Source: Emydura subglobosa
Lineage: Eukaryota > Chordata > Testudines > Chelidae
Direction: 5' to 3'
Length of the DNA: 64,000 nt
NCBI GenBank assembly: GCA_007922225.1
Contig: ML679970.1
Location: 39,043,460-39,107,459, forward strand
The translations under genes were made by a program, and so were the position numbers. Shown here piece by piece: positions 9,989-21,730 of this stretch (position 1 is the stretch's first letter; each line of letters begins with the position of its first letter). The notes under the pieces are model-generated. The model ran no database searches. It was not told where the DNA came from and was given only the letters and a program-made list of their open reading frames with translations.

Positions 9989-11108
9989 AAAACGTTTTAG
10001 TAAGCTTTGAAGAGACTTTCACATCCATTTTTACAGTTTTAATTTTTTTTTATTATTACTTATTAACACCTAGTCAGAAAGGCAATGAGATATTTGTCAA
10101 CATATTAGCCATCATTATTTAAAAGAAAAATGTTTTGGAAACAGTCTGTCTCACAGGGTGACTCTCCCCTAAGGGGAGTTGGAATCCAGCCATATCTATG
10201 ATTTATTAGCTAAGACTAAGCAGGTAGGTATCAAATGATTTTCTAATCAGCAACTAACCCAGTTGGGGAAAGAGTTGTAGAAAACTGGAAGGTTCCTGCA
10301 GAAGTCCCTGGGGAAAGCTACAGGGACTGGGTTGGATCCTGTGGTAGGCTCTGGAGCAGGGGGACTCCCGGGGCAAACTGCCTGTAGGACTGGAAAAGAG
10401 CTGTCAGGAGCAGGGAGGCTTTGAAAAGAAGCTCCTGGCTCAGGGAGGCAAAAAGTAAAATTTGTGGATAACTATGAGACAGACCGCTGGCCTGCAGCAC
10501 AGAAACCTGTAGTCCCCTGAGGAAGATCCTTGGTTAGGTGGAAATGATGACTGATGTGGAATTTGTTACCAGTTTTTATGTGGAAGAAATAAAGCCAAAG
10601 CCATGAGAATGATGGCCTTAACCAGATTCTGGAAATGCTGTTCAACCTTCTCGGGCTGGGGAGACAGGCCAGCAGCCTACACAGACCTAAGCAAAATGTC
10701 TTTGCTTAAGGTTCCAGGTATTTCTCATTCAGGCATTGCTGAAAGGACTTTTTATTCTTCAGGGTAAATGGGGTTGTTCCATGACACTGTTTTGTCTTAT
10801 AAAAGGATCCCTTTAAGCAGCTTAATTTTGCATCAGCATAGGAAAATATAAAATGCTTTTCAACACTTAGAAACAATAAAGCTAAATTACTATCATCTGG
10901 CATGCAAAGCCATACTAAGTACTTGCATAAATGAAGATGATAAAAACTTACTGGCTGATGGGTTTTTTTTTATAACCCATTAAAAGTATTTAAAAACTGC
11001 TACATACATTTACTGAGACAGTACATGACTCAATTATCTTCACCATGGCCAGATCAGTGTTTAGTACGTTCAAATATTTAAAATTATTGATCTGGAATAA
11101 CAGGTAAT
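9989..11108. other. Intron; possible LTR-like fragment
   Basis: AT-rich unique-looking intron with no gene. The purine-rich GC-richer block at about 10180-10640 (CAGGGGGACTCCCGGGGCAA, then GAAATAAAGCC as a possible poly(A) signal near 10583) has the texture of turtle gypsy LTRs, but no ends or target duplication were found. Nothing else was recognised. Confidence 0.3.
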
Positions 11109-11362
11109 ATTGTCAAATATGGAAACAGTCTCAAATGGGGTTCCACAGGGATCTGTTCTGGGTCTGGTGTTGGTTAATACCTTTATTAATGACCTGGATG
11201 TAGGTATAGAGAGCATACTGATCAAGTTTGCAGATGACACAAACTGTCAGATTGGATAGCCATCTGTCTTGAATGGTTTAGACACAACAAATCCTGCATC
11301 TTGGCAGGGGGTTAGACTAGATGACCCTTGCGGTTGCTTCTAACCCTATGATTATATGATTA
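11109..11362 (+). mobile_element. CR1 LINE fragment with 3' end
   Basis: On the plus strand 11127-11250 reads SNGVPQGSVLGLVLV..FINDLDVGIES and LIKFADDTN. These are the RT B/C motifs with the FADD catalytic box of CR1. It then jumps to the CR1 3' tail (GGGGGTTAGACTAGATGACC, CTAACCCTATGATTATATGA), the tail of short ATTCTATG-like repeats. The RT C-terminus and most of the 3' UTR are deleted. Confidence 0.85.
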
Positions 11363-11707
11363 ACACTCCCTATTAAAGGCCAATGCTGTAGTATGCAGTT
11401 TTGAAGGGACTATACAATAAGACAGTAGGTATGTTTAGTTTAGGGGATGGACAGAGGCAATACTGGCAAAATTAAGCTATGTATACTGAATTTGACACTA
11501 CTTAAAGGAGTAATTCCATAAGAAGTAATAAAAGGTAGACTGGAAAACAATATTCCAAATACATGATTTTTTTTTTTTTAAATCACTGTCACTGATCCAA
11601 GTTTTGATATCATTCTTTGCAATTCTAGACTACAGTATGTAGACTTGGTAACTTTTCTACAGGCCTCTCATCAGATTTCAACTGCTAATCAACATTGAAG
11701 TAATGTG

Positions 11708-11850
11708 AAGTATTAGAACATAAGAATAGCAATACTAGGACAGACCAATGGTCCAGCTAGCCCAGTATTCTATCTTCCAACAGTGGCCATTGCCAGATGC
11801 TTCATAGTGTTTGAAAAAAAGTGGCATGCCTGCCCCACAAATGTATCTGT
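11708..11850. repeat. Interspersed repeat of the type common in turtles
   Basis: The block GAACATAAGAATAGCAATAC, AGACCAATGGTCCAGCTAGC, CCCAGTATTCTATCTTCC and CAGTGGCCATTGCCAGATGC is one I recognise as a high-copy sauropsid repeat. I associate it with CR1-derived sequences but am not sure of its class. Confidence 0.55.
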
Positions 11851-14449
11851 GAAGTATTAGTATAGGAGTATATCAATCTGCAAACGCCATTCTGTTTTGT
11901 GAGTGCCAACTATAAACTTGTCCCTTTCTCTTCACTTTCCACTCTAGCCTCTTTCTTAGCTGGAACAAGCAGGCACAGTCAGGAGAAATCCTGACAAACA
12001 GCAGAGGGGCTAACAATGGGGAAATCATCAAGAGTTTTCAAATTTGATGGCCCTCTATTCAAATGGGTCCATCCTAGAACAACAGTCAGGCTGCAATCCA
12101 GGGGATGCCTTTTTCACAGTTGGAGGGGCAGTTGACATGACAGAAGCCACTGGAGTTAAGCAACTGATCATCTGACAGGGGTTTACATAATAACTATATT
12201 TATGGGCCGGATCTTCTCGAGCAGGAGGGCTCTCCCAGCAGCCATCTGTCACCTGACACCACGAAGACTGAGCATGAGGGGTGGTGTGCAGAACCTGAAA
12301 GGACACTAACGTAAAACCCAAGAAGATCTTGGAGTGGTTTGGACAGCAAGGGGAAAGGTTTAGTTATTCTTTCCAATTCCTTCCAAACTAGGCTCTGAAG
12401 ATTACCTAGAAGCATACCCTCAGCTAAACCTAGGTAGGTCACTACTGCAGTTTAATGGACTAAAAACAAGCATGGACCAAATAAGCAATTCCCAAACTAT
12501 ACGCAGTGTCCTAGATAATGAGTTGGTTTACCACTATGAATGTCTAGGTTCACCTAGAGATCTTTGCTAAGGAGTTACCAATTTAACTTCTGAATGAAAT
12601 AGTTTCTTCTCAGGACTTGAAATTGTGCTCTGGCCCAGGATTATCAGGCTTGGGCCACACAGTGGTTTCAAACTGAGATCCACTAGGTTAAGGACATGGA
12701 GAACTCATTTTGGAGCACTATTTAAATATCTTTCCAGCAATTTCCAAAGCTGAGTCAGAAGAATCAGACCTCTCTAGCAGAGTCTAGACAACAGAGCAGT
12801 TGGGCTGCTAAATATCCCAATAAGTTCGTCAAGTGTCACAGCAGCCAAAAGAGGGAAAAAATTGAGTCCTGGATAAGTAGAAAAGTAGGCACTACTGGCA
12901 GTGAAAGAACCCAGGGTTTCTATAGGGAAAAGACCAAAAGAGAAAAAAAAATTCCTGCAGAAGAGAGTTCTCTAGGATTTCTTTTGTGCATAGGGGTTGC
13001 ATAGTCCATCAGCTGACTTTGGGAAGACAAATAAGGTCTTCTGAACTCACCCATAATACGTTTTAAAAGCTGAAAAACTGGGCACAGTAAGCAAAATTGC
13101 CTAAAAATAGAGTGTGATTATGTGTGGTGCAATTATTCTGGGTATCTATGCTCCATCTGAGGCCACGAAGAGTAGACAGCACCAGTTCTATGTACTTCCA
13201 GTTCTGCTCAGGACTAGTCACTGTCTGGTCTAGTAGACTCTGTCTGAGTTCAGACAATAATCAGGGAATTCAGTGTCAACCAGAAGCACATGTATTCAAA
13301 TAACCTCATCAATATATCTTATGTGCAGAAGAACATAAGGCCATACCCCTTTGCAATTTACCACTGAAAGTCAGGGATCAGGTAGGAAAACTGCCATGAT
13401 TAGTATTAATCTTTCCCACTCATTGGGAGGGAGTGAATGCCCTTTGTCCCTATTACTGTGTGACCCTATCCTTCCAGTTTCTAGAAGGGCACAATGCTGA
13501 CATCTGAGACAAGCTACAGAAAAAATTCAGACCGGTTTCACTTTTTCTTTCTTGGTACTGGAAAACTAGTGGTCAGAGAGGGAAAGAGAAGGCTTGGTCC
13601 TCTGTATATTTCTCCCAGGAGATGACAGTCACTCATCTGAGTGTCACAGTACTTAGTCTGATGTAGAGTCAGATACATGTGATCTGGTTTGTGAATAAAA
13701 GGAATCAAGTAAATCAAGAAGGCCTCAAGTGGATCCAGCCTTGCAATTTCCCCACTTCGTGGCAAAGGGACACATTCTTTCGAGTGAATAGAACTTCTCA
13801 AACTGGAAAGATGAACTCAAATCCTCATATCTAAATCTGCTTGAAAATAAATTTTACTACTCGCACATTTTGGGCAAGCGGGTAGGGATAAGACTAGCTA
13901 CTCCTCAAATTCTACTAGAAAAACAATTTCATACTTTGAATGTGAAAGAAGAATTTTAGTTTCATCTTTAAATTACCTTTCTGGGAAGGGCTCCAAAGTC
14001 TGGAAACTGAGTTGCTTCTTCTCCTTTGATGAATTAACTCAAGTAACCAGACTGTAACAGGCTCGTGCCTTTTTTCTTTAATTAGCAAGCGACTCTCAGT
14101 GCTTTTGCTAGCTATATTCCATACCAAAATTGGGCGAGTCCTACTTAGCAAATCAAATGGAAGATCCACTGATAACAGTATTCAGGACACTACTCCTAAA
14201 ACTTACATCAGAAGCAGCACTGATACCCATGCTTATGGTTTATATGAAAGTATGCATGGAGCACCAAAACACCATTCAACGGATTTCCTCTACTTGAGCA
14301 GATATTCTTCTGTCAAGGAAGTGGCCACATTATTGGAAGAGTGAGCTGTAACACCTGTGGGACAAGAGAAACTTTTCACTATTTATGTTCATAGAAAAGC
14401 ATCACTTTGGGGGTCATAGCCTAGGGCTGCCCTGAAACAATATGGGGGG
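11851..14449. other. Unassigned intron sequence
   Basis: About 2.6 kb of moderately AT-rich sequence with many short open frames, none with recognisable domains. Parts may be further decayed DIRS sequence, because a DIRS relic starts just to the right, but no segment could be aligned convincingly. Confidence 0.3.
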
Positions 14450-16444
14450 AGTTTCTTGTTTGTTTGTGACGCAAAGATGTTCCATAGAGGCATGCTCCAG
14501 CACATGAAGATGTCTGTCAGAATGGAGTCATGGATTTCTGACTTGTTGTCTGCCAAGAAATGCCTGCTGAGTTTGTCTGCTAAAGAGCTGTGGATACCCA
14601 GGCAGTATGCCTCCTGGACAGTGATGACTTTTCTCTGTCAAAATAGAACCCCATGGTTGCAAAGCCTTAAATGAGGTACTGAATAGCTGACCTCCTGTCA
14701 AGAGTGATCTACCAAGAGCCAGTTGCCTAAATATAGAAAGACTGTGGCTCTGTTGTCTCATCTGAGCTGCCACCACAGAGAAAACTTCGTAAATACTCTG
14801 GGTGCTGTCATTAGTATAAAAGGGAAGTTCCAGAACTGGAAGTGCTCCTGGCTAATGATAAACTGTAGGAATCTCCTGCGGGAGGGGTGAACATCTATAT
14901 GAAAATATGGCTCCATCACATCAAGAGCCATGAATCACATCCCTCCTTGGAGGAGAGGATTATTGATGCCAACGTGACCATCTTAAATTCCAACTTTTAA
15001 ATGAAGATGTTGAACTGCTGAAGATCCAGAATGGGTTTCCACCCTTTGTTTATATGGGGGGGAGGGTGAAGAGACTAGGAAATAGAAATAGAAAATCTAA
15101 CCCTCTTCCTTGATACTGAGATAAGAAGCACCTTATTGCCCATTGGTGCAATAGGGATTCTGCTTGCTGTTAAAAATTGCCTCATGAGAGCAGACCCTGA
15201 AGGGGGACTGGAAAGGAGTTTTCTGGGGAAGGAAGAAGATGAACTCTACGGCATATCCCTGATGGATAATCTCCAAGACCCAACTGTCTGTCATGATTAA
15301 CTCTGAATTGTGAGCAAATACTGTGAGACGGACTTCAAAAGGAGACAGAAGAAGGGACAGGTGGCATTAGGATGGTGAGCAGATCTCCACTAAAACATCA
15401 AAAGTGGCTCCTAGCCATGGGCTGGGAATGGATCAGAGTCATGATGGTAGAGGGGGCTGAACAGAAGGGCCTGTGAAGCTTTTGTCTCTTGCAGGGAAAC
15501 TCAGCAGGATGCTGGTAGTAGAATGCATGAGGAAGCGGTAGTTTTGGTTTATATGCTTGCCTCTCGTGCTTTCTCCTTGGAGCCAATGTACATCCCCAGG
15601 AAGCAGAGAATAGACTGAGTTCTTTAACAAGTGGAGAGAGTCATCAGTCTTCTCATTAAAAGGAAGGTCTTGGATAGTATTCTGCATCTCCCTGGGAAAG
15701 CCTAAAGATTGCAATCATGAATCCCTTCTCATAACAATACCAGTGGCCAAGCTTCTGACTGGTGTATCTGCTGTATCAATTACAGCCTGAACAGCCATTT
15801 TCAACCCCAGCTTGCTCTCCTCTAAAGAGGAAGGAACTGACCCTCTCCTCAGAGGAAAGTGTGTCCTGAAAGGCCGCCAGAATAGAGTAATTATTAAAGT
15901 TATGCTTGGCTAGCAGGGCTTGGTAATTGGTGATGCAGAATTGCAAACCTGTAAAGACGACCTTTCTCTCCATGAGTTCCAGTCTCCTGGAGCTCTGGTC
16001 TGACTGGGTGGTCCTTAGGTATTGAGGCCTATTACCTGTTGTAGCAGCCTGTACCAGCAGGGAGTTGGGAGTGGGGTGGAAGAACAGGAATTCAGCTCCC
16101 TTTGTGGAACGAAATAACACTTCTCAGCCTTCTCAGGTGAGCAGGCGCAGGGTGTTAGGAAGTGCCAGTTCTAATATGGCCTTGTTAACTGGGAGAGCCA
16201 CCTTACTTGGACCCTGAGGCTGCAGAACGTCCAGCAGTTGGCACTGTGGGTCTCAGTCATCCTCCACAGATATCTGGAGATCACTAGCCACTCTTCGTAG
16301 TAAGTCATGGTATGGTCTAAAGTCATCTGGTGAGGACAGAAAAGAATGAGAGACTGCCTCACCTGGGGAAGAGGAAGAGATTCTTGTCACAACTGTTGGT
16401 ACCTGTGTTTCTGGTTCAACATCTTCCTCCTCCTCCTCGTGCAC
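14450..16444 (-). mobile_element. DIRS relic C (RNase H, RT and gag remnants)
   Basis: An older DIRS copy on the minus strand. 14520-14690 matches the end of RNase H (plus-strand CTGCTGAGTTTGTCTGC, parallel to the VDRLS region of B). About 14700-15300 follows the B RT region, with counterparts of the YLDD stretch, the AFHI region and the LLQEVN stretch (ATGAGAGCAGACCCTGAAGG). 15439-15714 and 15776-16120 carry gag-core blocks: SLGFPREMQNTIQDLPFNE, EFLFFHPTPNSLLVQAA, FCITNYQALLAKHNFN. 16253-16444 has the acidic EEEEEDVEPE stretch followed by the LLRRVASDLQIS block. There is an internal deletion between RNase H and RT. It is more diverged and less GC-rich than A and B. Confidence 0.72.
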
Positions 16445-16990
16445 CTACAGAAGAAATGGTTACTCATCCTATGCAGTAACTGTGGTTCTTCGAGATATGT
16501 CCCCCTACAGGTGCTATACTCTAGCTGCTCTAGCACCCCCTGTGCCTTTGATCTGGGATTTCTCATAGCGGTGTCCATTCGGCCCACTAATGCCTATTAG
16601 TCAGGGTTGTGCCTCGCACTGTTGTTATACCATATGGGCAAACCACCCTCAGTTCCTCCTCCACCATAAAACTCCATAGCAGAGAACTCCGAAGCAGAGA
16701 GGAGGGAGGGGGTAGTGAAGCACCCATAGCAACACACATCTCAAAAAACCAAAATTACTGCAGTGGGTGAGTAACCATATCTTTTTCTTTGAGTAGTGTC
16801 CCTACAAGTGCTCCACTCTAGGTGACTACTAAGCAGTTACCTCTAAGGTGGCAGGAGGCGGGGGTGCTTCAGAGTCGAGTCCAGTACCAAAGAAAGTACA
16901 GGCAAACCATATCATTATCAGCAGCAGAGTCGTGAGTTTTAGCAATAGCATAGTGTTCGGCAAACATATGTATAGATGCCCAAGTAGCTT
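16445..16990 (-). mobile_element. DIRS 3' end fragment abutting relic C
   Basis: The palindromic left-end structure recurs, with arms at about 16452-16520 (GGTTACTCATCCTATGCAGT, TGGTTCTTCGAGATATGTCC) and 16736-16810 (ACACATCTCAAA, ACTGCAGTGGGTGAGTAACC). It continues into an internal copy of the arm (TGTCCCTACAAGTGCTCCAC) and a decayed recombinase C-terminus (to about 16990). Its subfamily matches the fragment at 34712-35420 (both continue GGTGACTACTAAGCAGTT or a close variant). It is joined directly to the acidic gag part of relic C, so either it inserted there or a rearrangement joined the two. Confidence 0.65.
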
Positions 16991-17810
16991 ACTTATGACT
17001 GTTTACTTTGCTTAAGAGCCTTTGATGAGAGAACTTGTAAAAGACTTTCTGAAGGTCCAAGTACATTATATTCAAAGGATCACCCTTGTCCATGTTTGTT
17101 GATACCCTCAAAGAATTCACACTGATTGGTCAGGCACAAATTCCCTTTACAAAACTGTGTTGACTCTTGCCCAACACATTGTGTTTATCTACATGATTGA
17201 TAATTCTGTTCTTCGCTACACAGTAGAACCTCAGGGTTACGAACACCTCGGGAATGGAGGTTGTTCATAACTCTGAAATGTTAGTAACTCTGAACAAAAC
17301 GTTATGGTTCTTTCAAAAGTATACAACTGAACACAAACTTAATACAGCTTTGAAACACTACTATGCAGAAGAAAAATGCTGCTTTCCATTTTTTTTAGTA
17401 GTTTACATTTAACACAGTACTGTACTATATTAGTTTTTTTAGTTTTTTCTGAGTCTGCCTGATTGCATACTTCTGATTCCAAATGAGGTGTGCGGTTGAC
17501 TGGTCAGTTCGTAACTCTGTGTTCGTAACTCTGAGGTTCTACTGTAGTTTCAACTAATTTGCCTGGGACTGAAGTTAGGCTTGCCAGCTTATAATTGCCA
17601 GGATCAACTCAGGAGCCTTTTTTTTTTCAAAAAAAATAAAAGGCATATATTAACTACCCTCCAGTCAACTGGTATAAAAGCTGATTTAAGCAACAGGTTA
17701 CATACCATAATTAGTAGTTTAACACAATTCCATATGAGTTCTTTCAGAACTCTTGGGTGAATACCATCTGGTAGTGGAGACTAATTACTGTTTAACTGAG
17801 ACTCAGGATC
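16991..17810 (-). mobile_element. CR1 LINE fragment, split by a Tigger-like MITE
   Basis: Antisense CR1 RT region. The plus strand shows the characteristic series GAGCCTTTGATGAGAGAAC, GACTTTCTGAAGGTCCAAGT, CCCTCAAAGAATTCACACTG and GTTGACTCTTGCCCAACACA. After the insert come GTTTCAACTAATTTGCC, CTTATAATTGCCAGGATCA, CCTCCAGTCAACTGGTA and CTTGGGTGAATACCATCTGG. This is the reverse complement of the fingers/palm of CR1. The element lies in the same orientation as DOCK3. Confidence 0.85.
17221..17544. mobile_element. Tigger/pogo-like MITE nested in CR1
   Basis: A 324-bp element with terminal inverted repeats CAGTAGAACCTCAGGGTTAC (17221-17240) and its complement ending GAACTCTG..., here read as GTAACTCTGAGGTTCTACTG (17525-17544). 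The right flank is TA; the left flank is CA, best read as a TA target duplication with one transition. Removing the element restores an uninterrupted CR1 (CTTCGCTA joined to TAGTTTCAAC). The interior has no transposase ORF. A second internal GTTCGTAACTCTG unit lies just inside the right end. Confidence 0.85.
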
Positions 17811-18289
17811 CCAAACCAAGAATGGGCAATCATCATTGTATTCTGTGTTGCCACCTTCTTAAAAAAAATTAAAAAACCATAATAAAGGTGCAATCATACA
17901 ATACTCTAGCACCTTTGGTGACCTGTTAAAAACACACTACATAAACAGATACATCAGTTCACCCAGTTTAAATCACATAACCCAGAGACAACATACATAA
18001 ACAAAAATTAATCAGCTTCCCCACTATTAAACCACAGAGTCCCATATTCCTACTATCCAGTCCCACCCCAATACTCATCTTCTCTCAGGCAAGGAAGAAA
18101 ATGGATTTTTGAGTTTGCAGCTAAATTAGCCAGCCACACATGCACTTGCAGGAATAAAAGCTCCAGAATGATGGATTCCAAAGCTGAAAAATACTAACTG
18201 AATATTAATATGTCACCTAGTTTTAATATATCAATCTTGTAACAGCCTTAGGGAATAAACAAATATTCCTTGACACAGACAGTTGAACT
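17811..18289. other. Unassigned intron sequence
   Basis: AT-rich, with A-rich runs near 17860-17880. No gene or recognisable repeat seen. Confidence 0.4.
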
Positions 18290-21200
18290 TTTAGGGTGAA
18301 AGAAAATTCACAGGTCAGAAGGGTATTTTCCTTTCAAACCCCCTCCAGGTCTGATGTTCCACAGGACAGAATGTGCAAAGCAATATTCATCCATAGCGAT
18401 GGGAGGACAATTCCAATTGCTCAGAAAGCACATTCTGAAGTACCCTTCTCTGAAAGGCTGTGTCTGAAGAAAAAAGGATATCAACTTTCATGAACGTGTG
18501 AAACTATGTCCATGTAGATGTCCTACAGATTTCTTCATATAAAGCACAAGAACTCTCTGACCAAGAGGGGTGAACTCTTCAGGCAACGTGCGACAATGTT
18601 ATCTGGTGGATTCACTACAAATGCTCTATTGTCTTCATCAATACATGCTTTGATCCATCTTCCAATGGAGGATTTAGAGGTCTTCTACTCTTTAACTGAA
18701 GAGTGATACAAGATGAAAAGTGCTGTGGACCTCCAATAAGGCTCTGTGTGCTTAAGGTAGATTTTAAGTGCTTTCCTGGTATCTACTTTATCACTCTCAC
18801 TCAAATTTAGCATTAGGGCAAACAAAAAACAGCACCAATTCTCGCAACTTGCTGAAAACCATAGTTATTTTTAGAACAAACAATAGGTCCACCTGAATAA
18901 TCATTTTGCCTTTGTGCATTTTGCATGTGTGTAAGTAGTTCAAATGGTTGTTTTGTTAACACGTCTAGCACCAAATTCAAGCTCCAGGAAGGGGGCCTAT
19001 ACACCACAGGAGAATTAAAGACTACTGCTGCTTTTAGGCAGCTTTTGATGTGGTGAAAACTAAAGATCTTCTGTGGTTCCTTTCAACTGAAAATGCTTGC
19101 TATGGCAGCAACTTGTCTCTTCAGTGCATGGGAGCTTGAGACCCTTAGCCAGCCCATTCTGTGTGAACTCAAAGGCATCCTTTACCTTAGTTGTCTTGGC
19201 ACTAAAGAACCTTTTGTGGTAGCAGTACCAGAATTCCCAAATGAAGAAGCTGCTAAAACAGAGAGGAGTCACCTCTAACCATGTTCACCAGAAACATATG
19301 ATCCTCCAAGCAGGTTACAGTCTCCTCTAGATTTTGAAGGGCTGTCTGATAGGACTAGGACCTGATGAGGTTGCCTAAGCAGGGATAAATATGCATCTCG
19401 CTCTCTCCCAGAGTGGCCACTAAAAGTGCCAGGATCTTTATTAAGAATCATGGGCCTAGTCTTCACTGAGAAAAAAAAAAAGGGTCTGTTCTTAATTCAA
19501 ATTAGCTAACTTGAGTTAACTAACTCAAGGAAAAGTCCTAGTGAGGAAAAGGTATTTTGCAGTTTTCACTCAAGTTAGCAGATCAAATTAAAAAATCAGG
19601 CTCCAACATAGTCTTTCACCCAACCTACTAGGGTTTTCCTCAAGAGTCCTGTTTGAAGTTTTCAGACCTGTTGAAACAGGACCATCTATGTCTCCCAGAC
19701 TTGAAGTCTGTGTGGATTTTGTGAGGGTTGGTAACAAAAGGACAATGTATAGCAAAAGGAATATAGCTCTCTTCTTAAGTTGGTAAAAACAAAGATGATT
19801 TTTTTTTCTTATCTTATTCTGCTACTGTTTTGTCCACAAATCTCACCAAAGAGCTTGCCTTTAGCTGAGGTCATAAAGTATTTTGCTTGTGCATCCATTT
19901 TCCAAAGGCAGAACCCCTAGAAGTGTCTTTGTTCTACCACAGTTACAGGACTATGGAGCAAGCTGCAAATCAGAGGAAATCCCGAGAAGCATTTATAACA
20001 AAGGAAGCTACTAGTGCAATCTTGTTCAAAGTTTGACTGTTTCAGGGATCACTTCCAACATGGTTATAATCTTCCATAACATATGATCAAATAATCCTCC
20101 TTGTTCTGCCCAGTATATGCCAAATAATTCCCCTTCCTCCAAGGAAATCAGACAGAAAGAGGATGAATTTTGCCTGTCTTCTAGTTCTTTGATCTTATGG
20201 CTCTTAGTCTTCTTCACAGGATAGGAGACATAAGAGAAAAAGGATTAAAAAGAGTCCCCTTTCTTTGACTTTCCCTTTTTTCATAAGTGCCACTGTGCCT
20301 CCCGGAATTTTCTTACTGGATTCTGGGGGGAATTCTGGGCCTGAGTTTGAACTGAAGGTCACTTTGAACCTGGAGCACGTTTTTACTATCTTCCCTTTAT
20401 CTTTGCAAGTCTTAGCCAATGGCTCCTTTGAGGTCACCCTTGGACTTGACATCAAGTTTTTGGACAGGAACTGGGACAGGTCTCAACCCTACTGCTGAAG
20501 TGCAGGAACCTTCAGAAGGGTCCCACTGTATATCTCCCCAGGGGATGAAACTTTAGGCAATGGGAGAAGGAGAAGGCACTATGAGCATGCAGCTCACCTG
20601 TCTGCCCAGAATGACGTCTAGACACTTCATTACTTTTGGGGAGCTCCTGAGGCTGAGGATGGTGAGGATCCCAATGGAGCTACTAGTGGGGAAAGTACCA
20701 AACAGTCTCTTGCCCCTGAATTATATGCACTGGGACTCAAAGACCTGAACAGCTCATCTGCTGAGTCTGAGGAGAGGCTCAAGCGACATTATGCACTACC
20801 TTCTGTACCCGCCTGATGTGGGGGAACCTCCCTGGCGCAATTCCCTGGCTCAGCATGAACCTGACCCTCATAGGGTATGTCTAAACAGCAATTTGACATC
20901 TGTGGCTAGTCCCAACTCAAACCCTGAAGTCTACCCGTCAATGAAACAGCCCCATAGCCCAAACCCCACAAGCTGAAGTTGGGTGGGTTTTACTTTGCTG
21001 TGTAGACATACCCACAGTGGTTGAAGGGGTTTGGTCCCATGTCTGAAGGGCTACAAGGGACCTGTCTCTCCCTCATGTCTCTGGATTGACCTTTGACACA
21101 GATGCAGGCTGCTCTCTGCAACTGGGACAAATCAATTCCTAGTGCCATTAAATAGGAACGAATGTGGCTTGAAGGGCATTTGCAGCCCATTTTCTTCTCC

Positions 21201-21300
21201 TTAGGGCTCAAGACAAATGAGGAAACACGTCTTCTCCAGCAGTAACACTCCAACCACACAAAGGGGCCTAAGGCAAGCCTGTCTCAGAAACCCCTACCCA
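18290..21300 (-). mobile_element. DIRS relic E (recombinase and gag remnants)
   Basis: A strongly decayed minus-strand DIRS copy of another subfamily. 18600-19010 parallels the recombinase of B: the frame at 18813-19007 contains PPSWSLNLVLDVLTKQPFE, matching VPPWDLNLVLATLMGPPF of B. 19060-19470 continues through the core-binding region. About 19830-20220 resembles the gag core by its order of blocks, and 21150-21260 resembles the gag zinc-motif region (GGCTTGAAGGGCATTTGC, as GGCTTGAAGGCCTTGC in B). RT and RNase H appear to be missing. A MITE at 20873-21013 interrupts it. The recombinase match is good; the gag assignment is tentative. Confidence 0.5.
20873..21013. mobile_element. Short MITE with GGGTATGTCT termini
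   Basis: 141 bp with inverted termini GGGTATGTCTAAACAGCAA and TTTGCTGTGTAGACATACCC. The interior shares AATGAAACAGCCCCATAGCC with the longer element at 62700-62968, so both belong to one family. The flanking trinucleotides are ATA and ACA, possibly a mutated 3-bp duplication. Probably a PIF/Harbinger-type MITE. Confidence 0.75.
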
Positions 21301-21730
21301 GAGAGACTTTCCCTTCTCCCCCCAGTTTTGTTTTGGGAATCTCCAATTAGCTAAATTCAGAATTTTAGGTAGTCTTATTTCTAAGGCTCTTCTATAAAAA
21401 ACAAGCCCCTTGTCAGAAGTTTACCCAGGAGTGGAGACTGAGAACACTAGGGTTCTCTACTGAGGGAAGGTCCTGGCCTGAAACTAGCAATCTATTACGT
21501 GAGGTGGTTCCCCTTTCTCTCCTGACTGAAAATAGAACCAAGACTGATAGACACAGGGTGGGGTGAGATCCAGCTTGGAAAATTTCCTGCTACTAGATGA
21601 AAGTATCTCACTTACAAGTCACTGAAAGCAAAGTGCTGTAACAGAAATCCCTGGAAAGCCTCACCTACAGTTGTTTCTAGTGGTCCAAGCTATAATAAAA
21701 AATGTTACAGAAAAGGACACTATGAAAAGA
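21301..21730. other. Unassigned sequence between DIRS relics
   Basis: No gene or clear repeat. It lies between the gag end of relic E and the palindromic end of relic F and could be a degraded terminal repeat, but no inverted partner was found. Confidence 0.3.

Noticed and set aside
10180..10640. Independent gene at the purine-rich block with AATAAA-like signal
   Set aside because: No reading frame with recognisable content. The texture is LTR-like, but ends were not found, so it is kept only as a weak possibility within the intron entry.
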